Both the position numbers and the translations under genes were made by a program. A DNA stretch of 64,000 bases from Anaeramoeba flamelloides (lineage: Eukaryota; Metamonada; Anaeramoebidae). Each line of letters begins with the position of its first letter. Within the stretch, counting starts at the first letter, position 1. The notes under the pieces are model-generated. The model saw only the letters and a program-made list of their open reading frames with translations, ran no database searches and had not been told where the DNA came from. This document shows positions 11,745 through 22,984 of the stretch, piece after piece. The stretch lies in contig JANTQA010000012.1 in assembly GCA_027625915.1 (NCBI GenBank), positions 11,990,501 through 12,054,500 on the forward strand. The letters run 5' to 3'.

Positions 11745-12225
11745 GGTCAGTAAAAAATACCCGGAAAAGAATTTTAATTGTCAATATTAGTAAAATTGTA
11801 TTCTACTTTCTTTTATTTAAAATCAGATCCTTTTATATAAGAATCAAAATTTTAAAATTATAACTCATCCACTTATTAGAATGATTATTAATGAAACTAT
11901 AATTGTTCAAAACATCATTTAATCAATCAAAAACCAAGAATAAAAATTATCATTTTACAAACTCTAGTAAACCTCTATAAAACTCACTAATTTTATTTCA
12001 AATTAAGTTGATATACTTATACTATTAAACAATTACTTGAGTATTCTAGAGGACCCCACTTTAAAGAACTTTAGGTAGGTTTATTACTTGGTTCAAATTA
12101 AAATTTGGTTATTTATAAAAAGGATTTGATTGAAAATAAAAGAAATTACATCCAATTACTAATATTCACAATTAAAAATCTTTTTGAGGATTTTTTTCAT
12201 TGCCAGTATTTTTTTCCCTACTATA
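11745..12225. repeat. MITE family A copy
   Basis: The left end carries 'aattttaattgtcaatatta' and 'gtaaaattg'; the right end carries their inverse, 'actaatattcacaattaaaa', followed by ccagtattttttt. The internal segment runs in the opposite orientation to the copy at 56140-56600 over its left part ('aaccaagaataaaaattatc'). Length is about 480 bases and no coding capacity is seen. Confidence 0.6.
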
Positions 12226-12546
12226 TCTAAATTTTGGAAAATTTTGATACAGAAAACAAATTATTAATAATTGTGATTTTTATTTGATAACAATTTTCAT
12301 TGAAAAAAACACTTTTTTAATAATTTTATTATTGTCAAAAGTATTCAAAATCTTAAATTTATTTTTATTTTATAAATACTAGATATGATTTCAAATCAAA
12401 ATTATGTACAATCAAATCTCTTATTAAAGAAAAATTCTTTCAAGAATTAATGAAGAGAAATATGACTGCTTGCCAATCCAACCCTCACAATTTCCTTTTA
12501 TTTTTAAGTTTTTTTTTTTTTTAAACTTTTTAACGTTGTAAGATAT

Positions 12547-13075
12547 ATAAACTATATTCCAAAAATTTGGACACGGTTTAAACAGTTGAAAGAATAACAA
12601 TACTGTACTTCAATTCAATTTGGAAAGAATTTTGATTTTGCAAAATATTTCATTTTTTTTCTTTTTTGTTTTGTTTTCATTTCCTTTTTTGCAGTTACGT
12701 AATCTGTTTCGTTAGATCTCGAATTTTTTCAATGGTTGATAGAAGGTTACTGTTGAGTTTGTTAAATTAAAAAATCATATACAATTGGCCGAGGGTATCT
12801 TATCATTTGATCGATCGACAATTGTTGGTGACATTTCAACAAATTTACCAATACATTTTTTGTTCAGCCCGTTTCATTATTTTGGACACACCTGTTTTGA
12901 TTTTTTTGTTTTATATTGTTTTATTTTATTTGGATTAAAATGATTACTTATTAAAACATTAATGTTGGGTAACTTAAATCTGGTTTTATATTACATTTGG
13001 AAAAATACAATAAATTGGGATTTTTTTTTGCCTATTTTTGATTTTGGGTGTGTCCAAATTTTTGGAATGGGGTTT
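12547..13075. repeat. MITE with Tc1/mariner-like ends, carrying an LDR-2 segment
   Basis: The left end 'ccaaaaatttggacac' (12558) is inverted at the right end 'gtgtccaaatttttggaat' (about 13050). An internal 'ttttggacacacc' at 12880 looks like a further end. The part 12597-12875 belongs to dispersed repeat LDR-2, with 'gtaatctgtttcgttagatc' in common with 30069. This suggests one element captured or invaded another. Confidence 0.5.
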
Positions 13076-13550
13076 AGATAATCATTGTTTGAAAAACACC
13101 ACCTTAAAAGTTGGTATTGTGATATTTGATATTATTATTTAACCAAAATAAAAGATTGTGAAGGATCTATACATCAATATCATGTTTGACTATGAATTTT
13201 AACTCATTTTGTAAAAAAATCGAACTCATGGTGTATAGGTTCCGAACCAATGAGTTTTACAGTTGGGAACAATTAATTTTATTTGAATGCTTTTGGATTT
13301 GATAAAAAAATGAAAATTTTTTGTTGATGTTTCCAATCACCAAGTAAATATCGTGATTCAATTCTCCACTTGATTATTCAATATCTTTAACCCCATGAAT
13401 GATTAGTACAAAAAATAATTAAAATACAGTTGATTTCTTTAATAAAAATAAAAAAATAAATCAAAACACAATTTTTTACAAAATAATCGCGCCCGAAGAG
13501 AATTTTCTTCAGTTTTTATATTATAAAAAAACTTTTGTGCAAAAAATTTC
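13076..13550. other. AT-rich spacer, no gene seen
   Basis: A short imperfect hairpin around 'aactcattttg ... aatgagttttac' (13200-13265) is the only structure noticed. Confidence 0.3.
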
Positions 13551-13640
13551 AATTATTTTTTTTTGTTATTATTTAAGGAAGGAGCTTAATTCCTCATATT
13601 TTACCTAATTCCTAAAAAAAATTTTCAACTATTATAAATT
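13551..13640 (-). mobile_element. LINE-like 3' tail remnant
   Basis: The plus strand reads 'ttattatttaaggaaggagc' followed by ttaattcct. This matches the 3' hairpin and A-tail of the elements at 6232 and 28081. Only the last 80-90 bases are recognisable. Confidence 0.4.
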
Positions 13641-13857
13641 TAGTTTTTAAAAAAAATTATTTAATTAACTAAAAGGAAATATTCAAAACAAAGTTAAATT
13701 TATTTTTTTAATTAGAAATGGGATCTTTAGTATTGAAAATAAAGTTTTTGAAAAGATTTTAAAAATATTTCTTCTCAAAATTTTAATATTATTCCTATTT
13801 TTCTTCATCTTTTTTCCCATATTCTTTAAACTTTACTTTAATTATTGTTTTCTTCTT

Positions 13858-16182
13858 TTATTTTTTTTCCTCTTCCTTTTCATTTTTCTCTTTCTTTTCA
13901 TTTTCCTCTTTCTTTTCATTTTCGTTTTCCTTTTCGATTTCATTTAATGGTTTATCGTTTTTAATTTTTTCAATGAGTGATAAATAGTGTTCGTTTTCTT
14001 TATCAAAGCTTAAAGCCTTTTTAAGATCATTAAGGGACAATTCTTTCTCCCCAATTTGAGCATATTCTAAACCTCTGGCAAAATAATATTGTGGCTCATC
14101 AGATTTTAATTCTATTGCTATTGTCAATTGTTTGATAGACTTTTCATTTTCTTTTAATTGACTATGGCATTTTGCAAGCCAAAAATGGTAACCGTCATTT
14201 TTTGGATCCAATTCACAACATGTTGTTAATTCCTTTTGAGCATTTTCAATTTGCTCCATTTTTAAGAGTGTGACTGCACGATTGAAAAGATAAACAGGAT
14301 TATTTTTGGATAATTTCAATGCCTTTTCATACTTTTTCAATGATTTTGGATACTTTTCAATTGAAGTAAAAGCCATTCCTAACAAGTTATAAAATCTTGA
14401 AAGATCCTTTTTTTCCTGTAAGATGGCTTTTTTACATTTTTTAATTGCCAACTTGAAATTTGCAATTTTCATATAAGACTGAGCACAAAGAAATAATGCA
14501 TCTTCATTTTTTGGATCTGCTTTATCAATTATTTCATAATAATTTGCGGCCTTTTCAAACTGTCCAAGAAAGAAGCACGTATCAGCCAAGTAAGTAAGGG
14601 CAGCCGTTTTCTTACCCCCAACATTATAACATTCTTCGAGATCAGGAAGAGCCTTTGCATATTCTTTGCGAAGGAATCTAACTGCTCCTCTTCCTGTGCG
14701 AGCATCAACAGAATTGGGTTGAATTTCAAGTGCTAAATGGAAATATTTTTCTGCATTTTCCAAATCTTCTAGTTTGATATAGCATTGTCCAATTTTGCAT
14801 AACACCTGGATTATTAATTCAGATTTTTGATCGACTTTATCATCAATTTTTTCTTTTTCAATTTCCTTTTCTTTTTTGTTTTCCTTTTCCTTTTCCTTTT
14901 CATTTTCCTTTTCATTTTCTTTTTTGTTTTCCTTTTCATTTCCCTGTTCGTTTTTTTTCTCCTTTGATTTTTTTTCAAGAATCTTTTGAATTTCGGGATC
15001 ATCATTTTTCATATTTTCATAGATCACTTTGAAACTCTTTAAAGACGGTTCCCATTCCTCGATCATAAATTGGCATTCAGCAAGTAATTTATATGAACGG
15101 AAATCCTTTGGATTGCTTTTTAAAAGGATGGAAATCTTTTGAATGGCTTCTTGGTATTCACCAATTTCTGCAAGGCATTGTGACATATGGAAATAATATT
15201 CCAATTGCTTAGGATCCAGCTGAATAGCGATTTTGAAATCCTCGATAGCTAAGTTATTCTGTGAGAGTTTATTATAACAGATACCACGATACAAATAAAT
15301 TGAAGGGAATTCGGGATTGACTTTGAGCGCACGAGTGAAATTTAAAATGGCCTTTTGGTATTCGTCGGTCCTTAACAAGCATAGGCCATGAGCAAAAAGA
15401 TAGTTTGGGTTTTGGTTGCCATTGGGCGCAATTTTAATTGCCTTTGAAATGTAATCCAATGCGTCTTGAAATTGTTCGTTTTTAATCAGTGCATGCCCCA
15501 AATTGAATAAAAAGACGTGGTTGTTGGGTGACAATTTAATTGCGTTTTGGTAGTTGAGGATGGACTCTTTGATTTTTTGCTGTTTAAACAAAATTTCGGC
15601 CAAATGGTAATACAAAAACGCAGACGAGGGGCCCTTAAACATTTTGATTAATTGCCTGAAGAGCGTTGCAGACTCTTCTAATTTATTTAGCTTTAATAGC
15701 AATTGGCCCCGCCATGTTAAGAGCGTTAAATTGTTTGGGATCAATTCAACGAGACGATTCACATCCTGAATTGCAAGCTGGAACTTGCCCAAAAGCTCAT
15801 AAATGTTTGCCCTAAGCTGGAAATAGTCGGGCCTCTTGGGTGACAAATTAATTGCGATCGTAAGATCCTTAACAGCCTCTTCGTCCCTGCCGAGCTTATG
15901 CAAGAGCTCTCCCCTTTTCGAGAAGTAGACTGCATTTTTGGAATTGATTTGGATCGCTGAGGTAAAGTCTTCAAGTGCCTTTTGATGCTTGCCTGTTGTG
16001 TTGTAAAGCAACCCACGATTAAAATAAATTGGATCTGCATTTGGTGGATCCAATTTGAGTGCTTGGTTTAAATAACGCAGGGCTTCTGGATAATTTTTTG
16101 ATCGGAAATATCCAAATCCTTTCTGTAACAGTAGTGTTAATTCTTGTTGTTTTTTTTTGGAACTTTTACTCATTTTGTTCAA
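13858..16182 (-). CDS. Tetratricopeptide-repeat (TPR) protein
   Basis: Single-exon frame of 774 codons. TPR units of 34 residues start near residue 12 and follow one another to about 390, with motifs such as YFNRGLLY, AIQINSKNAVYF and AIKLSPNNHVFLFNLGHAL. A glutamate/lysine/asparagine-rich insert (about 393-456) interrupts them, and further units run to about 745 before an acidic Lys/Glu tail. TPR arrays form right-handed superhelices that bind peptides of partner proteins, for example in chaperone, anaphase-promoting or transport complexes. No catalytic domain, signal peptide or membrane segment is seen. The partner cannot be named. The charged insert may loop out between two TPR solenoids. 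The first ATG, eleven codons before the first repeat, is the natural start. Confidence 0.88.
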   Translation of the reverse strand: MNKMSKSSKKKQQELTLLLQKGFGYFRSKNYPEALRYLNQALKLDPPNADPIYFNRGLLYNTTGKHQKALEDFTSAIQINSKNAVYFSKRGELLHKLGRDEEAVKDLTIAINLSPKRPDYFQLRANIYELLGKFQLAIQDVNRLVELIPNNLTLLTWRGQLLLKLNKLEESATLFRQLIKMFKGPSSAFLYYHLAEILFKQQKIKESILNYQNAIKLSPNNHVFLFNLGHALIKNEQFQDALDYISKAIKIAPNGNQNPNYLFAHGLCLLRTDEYQKAILNFTRALKVNPEFPSIYLYRGICYNKLSQNNLAIEDFKIAIQLDPKQLEYYFHMSQCLAEIGEYQEAIQKISILLKSNPKDFRSYKLLAECQFMIEEWEPSLKSFKVIYENMKNDDPEIQKILEKKSKEKKNEQGNEKENKKENEKENEKEKEKENKKEKEIEKEKIDDKVDQKSELIIQVLCKIGQCYIKLEDLENAEKYFHLALEIQPNSVDARTGRGAVRFLRKEYAKALPDLEECYNVGGKKTAALTYLADTCFFLGQFEKAANYYEIIDKADPKNEDALFLCAQSYMKIANFKLAIKKCKKAILQEKKDLSRFYNLLGMAFTSIEKYPKSLKKYEKALKLSKNNPVYLFNRAVTLLKMEQIENAQKELTTCCELDPKNDGYHFWLAKCHSQLKENEKSIKQLTIAIELKSDEPQYYFARGLEYAQIGEKELSLNDLKKALSFDKENEHYLSLIEKIKNDKPLNEIEKENENEKKEENEKKEKNEKEEEKK

Positions 16183-18115
16183 TTGAAATGGAATTAAAAA
16201 TTAAAAGAATTGTTTCTTTTTAATTTATGGTTTTTTTGAAAAACAAAAAGCAAGCAAAAAAGAGAAAAAATAAAAAAATTTTGATGAGACAAAATACTCT
16301 TACATGTTCTAATGTTTCAAAATATCCAAGTCTTTCATTTATTTAACAAAACTTAATTCTGATTGAAAGATTTACAAGAATGAGATATCTGAAGTGATTA
16401 TTGTTCACTTTTTTTAAGGGAGAGCTAACCAGAAAAAAAAAAAATCTAATAAATTTAATATCAAAAATTTGTTTACCAAATCTTGAAATTGAAAAATAAA
16501 AGTAAAATCTGATTACTATAAGAGTAAAGGTACTTTTAATTCTATTTTCAGAAATGATTTATTGTTTTTAAAAAGTTTGATCCATTTTTCTTATAATTAT
16601 AAAATTAAAAATCAAAACTATTACCCAAAATCTTACAAAAAAAATAATTTTCTTTGAAAGAAGAAAGAAATCTTATTATCTGTCTGAAAAGGGTACAAGA
16701 ATATTAGTTAAAAAAAAAACAAAGTTTTAAGATAACTTTATAAAAAATCTACGTAATTTTAAAAAAATTACAATAATTATTTCAAACTTGAAAAACATTA
16801 ATATTTTTCTTCAAAGAATAGTATGAATCATTTTTTTGGTTTTATTCAAAAAAAAAAAAACAATAAAATTATCAAACTATTATTTTTAAAATTCTACCAA
16901 AAAAATTTTTTAAAAAGCTTTTTAAAATTAAAAAATAATCAAAATAAATACTTATTAATATGGTTATTTCAAAATCAATTATTAATATAATTTTAATTAT
17001 TTCATGTAAGGTAATAATAAAAATATTGTAAGAATAAATTAATTTCCTTTTTTTATCTCCAACTTTTTGAATCTTTTAAACGGTCTAATTTTACATTTAA
17101 AACTTATTTAAGGTTGTTTGAAATATATTATTATTCTCGTTTATTAATAACTTGAAATTGTTTATATTTAATCTAATCTGTATTTGTTCTATTCATTATG
17201 ATTTAAGTTTGAAAAAAAATTGACTTTGTTTTTCTTTTAGAAAAAATGTGAATTTTACCCCCAGTAAAAAAAAAAAAAAGTAATGTTTTGTAATTATTTT
17301 TAAAAAATAAAATATAGTCAATTAAATAAAATATTAATAATAATAATAATAATAATAATAAAATCAGAAATATTATAAATAACTTATAATATTAATATTA
17401 ATAATAATAATAGTTCATTATTTAGACTCTGGATAATTGAAAAAAAAAATCTTACTTAATCTTTTACAATTTTAGAAATTTAATAAATGATTGGAAATAA
17501 AATAAAAGATGATTTTGTTGCACTCTTCAAGTATTTAAGATTTGTTATATTTTTCTATGTTTATAAAACAATATTTAGTTTCCAAGGTAAAATACCCAAA
17601 CAAATAACCAAAAAATACTAAAAGTTGGATTGAATAATAATAAAAATATTTTCAAAATTTTCTTTTTCTTTGTTTTTCAAAAAGAAAAAATTCAAGTCAG
17701 AAAGACAAAACAATTTGACCAAGTGTATTTATACAAATATTAATTGGGTTAAAAAAATTCAAATTATCAAGATAAGTACTTAAATTCAGAAAAAAAACAA
17801 CAAAATGTTTTTCAAAACTATATTTTAAACACTTGGTTTATAAGTTGAAAAAAAAAAACTTCTTGGTGAAAAGTATTTATTAGCAAATATGTATTTATTG
17901 TTTTAAAAGGGCCTCTTGTCTGGTACATGTTTCAACATCTACAAATTATTTATATATCGATGGAAAAATCTAAATTGTAATTTTATAAATTGCTTAGTAT
18001 TTTAAAGTTTCTCTGAAGTTATTAATCAAATTTTGTAATTTTTATTTTTTAATGATTTCATAAAGGTCAACTAAACATTTTAATTACCTTTTAAGAGTTA
18101 ATTCTTGATTTTTTT
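16183..18115. other. Very AT-rich spacer, no gene seen
   Basis: It contains a (TAA)n microsatellite at about 17334-17361 and several homopolymer A and T runs. At 16410-16440 'tttaagggagagctaac' resembles the LINE-like 3' hairpin but is too short to call. Confidence 0.4.
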
Positions 18116-18580
18116 TTAATTTATAGTCTTTCCAAGGCTACCATAAAAATTTATATAAAATACAATTGAGTTTTCTATATTTAGTTTTCTATTTTTAAAA
18201 AATTCTGAAAAAAGAGTTATTATTCCAAAAAAAATGTTAATAAATGAGTTATGATTTAAAATTTTGTAAACATTAAAAAAAAAACAATTTTGAAGATTCT
18301 TGAAGCACTTAAAAATATTGCTCAAAAAAGGGTAAATTTTTATATATCCGTCAATATTGATATTTTTTTGAGCTGTTTTAGACCAACAATTTTTGAAGTT
18401 ACATGGGATCTTGAATTTTTTTTTTTTTAATGTTTACAAAATTTTAAATCATAACTCATTTATTAACATTTTTTTTGGAATAATAACTCTTTTTTCAGAA
18501 TTTTTTAAAAATAGAAAACTAAATATAGAAAACCCAATTGTATTTTATTTAAATTTTATGTTAGCCTTGTAAAGGCTACA
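18116..18580. repeat. Foldback element with near-perfect arms (CCAAGGCTACC ends)
   Basis: The arm at 18124-18290 is repeated in reverse at about 18405-18575. Blocks such as 'gagttatgatttaaaatttt' pair with 'aaaattttaaatcataactc', interrupted by few mismatches. The ends carry 'ccaaggctacc' and its inverse. The loop is about 110 bases. A related, more diverged element sits at 47530-47940. The well-preserved arms suggest a fairly recent insertion. Confidence 0.75.
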
Positions 18581-20573
18581 TATTCATCTAAATTAAATAA
18601 GTTTTTATTTTTAATTTGTAATAATGTTAATATATAAACTATTTTTCAAAAAAAGAGGCTCAAATTTATTTTGAAACCTATCTATTAAGTAAAAACTTCA
18701 TAAAAATCTTGAAATGTATCGAGTTATTAATGAACTTTCTTTTTGAATCATGATAACAATAATTCTTTTTTGTTCGAAAAACACTATTTTAAAAAACGAT
18801 ATATTTTTGATCTTGTTTTTAAATAATATTTTTCAAATCCTTAATTGTGTAATTATTTTTTCCTTTTGGATTGAAACAATCATTTTCGGAAGAAGATTAA
18901 TCCCAGTATAATCCCAATATCAAACAGAATCTTTCTAACTAAGGTATTTACAAAAAAGTGTGGCATATTTTTTACGTTTCATAAAAAATCATCATTGTTA
19001 GTGAAGGTATTCGTTAATTAACAATATCAAATTAAGTTTAATATTAATACCGATTAAGTCAATGATTATGATATTTATTTCAAAATATGTTGGATGAAAT
19101 ATTTCCAAAAATGAAAAAAAAAATATCACTTTTTTTTTAGTAAAACAAATTATGACCAATTTCCTTAAAAAACTGGAAATATATAAGGGTAAAAATGATT
19201 TTTTAAACAAAAAAATGTACTTATATTTTTACAATTCTATTTGGAAAATTGTTGAGATTAAACAAGATATGGAAACGGTTTTTTCAATCAAAAAGAAAAT
19301 AATTAATACGAATTTTCACCCCTAAAAAAATATCAGATAAAATCAAGATCAGAAATTTTAATATTTTTTATTTATGTGATACAATACTAAGAAACAAATT
19401 GAATTATTACCAAGAATAAATAAATGTTTAGTTAATGATTTTGTACATTTAAATACTTTTTTAAAGATTAGTTTTAAAATAGATATTATAAAATAAATTT
19501 GCCCCACTTTATTGGGAATCGTATATATTTTATTGTTTAAAAAATTGTTTGTTTCCTTACAATATTTCACTATTGTTTTCTCAAAATATGGTCATATATT
19601 GTTTTTTTCTCACAAAGAAAGTTGCAGATTTTTTTTTCTTTATTTGGAAAGTTCTGTATTAAAATATTTTGAAATAATTACAATGATATTTTTTCAATTA
19701 CTATTAATATTTCACCTGATTTTATATTACCAATTTACAAATACTTTCACTAACAAAGAGTGTTTTTCATCAAATGTGAAAAATAATTCACTACTTTTTT
19801 GGAAATACCTTATTCAAAATATTTTATTTCAGAAATCTAAAGTAACAATATAGTTTATTTCAAATCTAATTTATTGTTGTAAGTTTTGTATAAAAAAAAG
19901 TTGAGAATAGGATTTAAAAAACATTAATAAAAATAATTAAGATCAACAGAAAACACTTTGATTAATTTTTATTTCATAAATAAAAAAATAAATATTTGGA
20001 AGTAAATTAAGAACGATATTAAACAAATTGGAACTTAACTTGGTAAATTAATTATAGATCAATCAATTTTTAATTTATAAATCAGTTATCAAAAATGAAT
20101 TGTAATTGAAAATGAAACCTGTTAAAATTACCACAAATTTAGAATTTTTAAAAATGAAAAAAGATTTTTGAAAATCTAATTTTCTGTCAAATTATCTCAA
20201 AAATTTCTATTTTTAAACAAAACAGGATTAATTCATTAAAGATAGTAAGAAAAAATAAATAAATAATAATAAAAAAAATATTTTGTGATTATTATTATTA
20301 TTATTATTGTAGAGAATTTAGAAGATAATATTAACCAATTAACTAACAAAAATTGTGAAAGTTCTTTATTAATTATTAGTTGGTGAATAAAAAATTAATT
20401 CAGAAGATTTAAAAAATAAATTAATTCATAATAAAGAAAAATATTGAATATCAATGTTCATTTTTAAATAAAAACTCAAAATTCAAAAAAAAAACCCAAT
20501 TGTAATTAAAATAATATGCTTACCAAAGAATTGAACTTTGAAAAAATGAATTTTTTTTTCAATTTCCCAATTA
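18581..20573. other. AT-rich spacer, no gene seen
   Basis: Open frames at 19358-19570 and 19512-19853 overlap on opposite strands, are hydrophobic and lack codon character. An (ATT)n microsatellite is at about 20288-20309. Confidence 0.4.
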
Positions 20574-22714
20574 TCATTTTTTTTTTAATGCAAAATTCTT
20601 AGTGATCATTTTTTGGAATTCTCTTTGCAAACGAAGATAATCATTATTACGAAAAAAACTAAATTCAAATAATTTTCTCTCTTCTTCCTTTAGTGTTTTT
20701 TTATAATTTTTCAATTTTTTAATTTTATTTCGCTTTAATCCCATAAAATATAAAATAATTTTTAATAATTGTTTGAAACCTAATTGGCTTACCAGCCCAT
20801 AAAGATTTAATAAATTTTTGTTTGAAATTTTAGGGAGAAATAGATCAACTATGGCAAGCTGGCAAAGAGCAATCAGCGTGTCTTGAGAAACCAATTTAGC
20901 TAATCTTAATAAATCTACACAATGTTGATAATTTTTAAACTTTATTTTGTTTTTATATAAAAAAGTTGTCAAGTCTGAAAATAGTGAAGGTTTAAAGCCT
21001 AAGTCCAATTGAATTTGCAACATTTTTTTTCTTTTCTTTTGATTTTGATCAATATTATTCTTATTGATTGGCTTTTCAGATGTTTGAGACGAAGACTGCT
21101 TTTTAATTACATCTTTAAAATAATTTGTTCTTGCGATTAATAAAGATTTGTTTGATAACATTTTTTTATTTTTCTTATTATATCGAATATCCAAGATTAT
21201 ATCATAATATTTTTTATTCTTAATTTGACTTTCAAAGCATTTAAATAATTTTGGAGATTCCAATTCGATTAATTTTTTGATCGTCTGATCACTTTTTGTG
21301 ATGATAACTTGATCTGTTGTGCTATATTTTTCAGTTAAAGATTTACATATTTTTACTAAATTATCATTTTCAAATTGTGTTGCCAAATCCTTTAACTCAA
21401 ACAAACTGTCAGCATCAAGATTTAAAAGTGATTCCAATTGTTCACAATAAAGAAATTGGATATAAACAACAAACGCAGAGAATGTTAATAGCTTGATTTG
21501 ATATTTCCCATCTCCAAGATATTTGATACCAAGTTTCTTTTCAATTTCTTTTGAATTACTTTTTTTATTTAAGATCTTTTGAAAAATTGAACACCTTCCC
21601 CTTAAAACAATTTCATGCGCATTGATGGTGTGCCTAATTCTTGATGTGTCTACTTTTGTTTTTCTTTTTTTTAAGTTTTCTTTTCCTTTTATTTTTTCTT
21701 TTTCTTTTTTAATTTCTTTTTCTTTTTTAATTTCTTTTTCGTCTTCAGAATCGTCTTCTTCTTCTTCTTCATAACTGCTGTACGAAGAAAGATCACTTTC
21801 ACTTTCGCTTCCGCTTCCTGATTTATTTTTCAGCCAGAGAAAATGGATATCTGATCCGTATACCTTGGGATCTTCTTTTTCTAATTTGTCTTTGGGATCA
21901 ATCGATAATAAAGAAATGATTTCTTTTGAATAATTTGTTGAAAGATTTGTGAATTGGAGAGGCTCAAGAACATAGATTTTTGATAAATTCAAAAAGCCAC
22001 CTATCTTTTTGGTGTTTTTTGGGGTGCTAACACATCTAATTGCTTCATCAAATACTTCCTTTAGACCTCTTTGGGTCAAGGCAGAATTTTCTAGATAACA
22101 CTCTGCTCCAATTTGCTCGGCAAATTGTGCTCCTTGTTCATAGGTTATTGGTGACTCTCCTCTTTCTTGCAGTTTTTGAATCGTGGTTTGGTCACCTCTG
22201 ATATCCAATTTATTTCCTATAAGAAGAAAAGGTACATCTGGGCAATGTTCTGTGATTTCTTTTAACCAATAATCTTTTGCGTTTTCTAAAGACGGCGGAA
22301 AGGTGAGATCAAAGCACAATAAAAAAATGTCAGTTTGTGGATAGGACAAAGGACGAAGTCTCTCATAATCTCGTCGTCTTTTTTTTTTTTTTTTTGTTTT
22401 TTTATTGTTGTTGTATTTTTAGAAACAGAAAATTTTTGTTTAGCAAATCAGAACCAAAGAGAGTCTAGCATTTAATCTTTTGAAGATTTTTAAAAAAATA
22501 AATTTGTTTGAGATTTTAAATGGTAAACGAATTACGCGTCTGTGTCCCATAACACTAAATTGAGTGGTTCGTCATCAACTATTACATTGGCTGAATAGTT
22601 ATCACACACATAGGGAACATATTCTCCTGGAAAGGCATTTGTGGTGTAACTAATTAGCATACATGATTTACCAACACCCCCATCTCCTATAACAACACAC
22701 TTTATTGATCTCAT
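20574..22714 (-). CDS. Rho-BTB-type GTPase with degenerate switch regions (two exons)
   Basis: Exon 1 is 22714-22536 and exon 2 is 22377-20574. They are joined across a 158-base GT-AG intron (donor gtaatt, acceptor after an A run), giving 660 aa. Residues 1 to about 175 form a Rac/Rho GTPase domain, with P-loop GDGGVGKS (K16, S17), NKLDIRGD for guanine recognition and [14 protein letters not shown]. Residue numbers match Rac1 through switch II. Thr35 is Tyr, Phe37 is Cys, Gly60 is Ala, Gln61 is Arg and Glu62 is Arg, so Mg-dependent switching and GTP hydrolysis are probably lost. A first BTB domain is interrupted by a Ser/Glu/Lys-rich insert (about 243-301). A second BTB spans about 447-579. 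RhoBTB proteins act as cullin-3 ubiquitin-ligase adaptors, and that role is plausible here. No CAAX prenylation motif ends the protein. Confidence 0.87.
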
Positions 22715-22984
22715 TTCTAAAGTTTATGAGTTGGTAATATTTGTAAATGATCAAAAAATGATTTTTCAAGAAAACTTTCACATCAAATAATCTCATATTT
22801 TTCGAAAGTTTTTCACTTTTACAACTAAATTTCCCTTTTAAAACTGTTTGAAAGGATGAAATGACTAAAAGGTTGATTTACAAAAGTCAGGAGATGTATT
22901 AGAGTGTTCTATATTTAATTCTTGATCAAAGTTTTTATTTGATAAATAGTGGAAAAAAAAAGAAAAAAATAATTTGGTTTGGCA
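22715..22984. other. 5' flank of the Rho-BTB gene
   Basis: AT-rich spacer upstream of the minus-strand start at 22714. No recognisable promoter element is seen. Confidence 0.3.

Noticed and set aside
19512-19853. 113-codon hydrophobic open frame on the plus strand
   Set aside because: Phe/Leu/Ile-rich from T-rich DNA, overlaps an opposite frame, has no domain and no codon preference.
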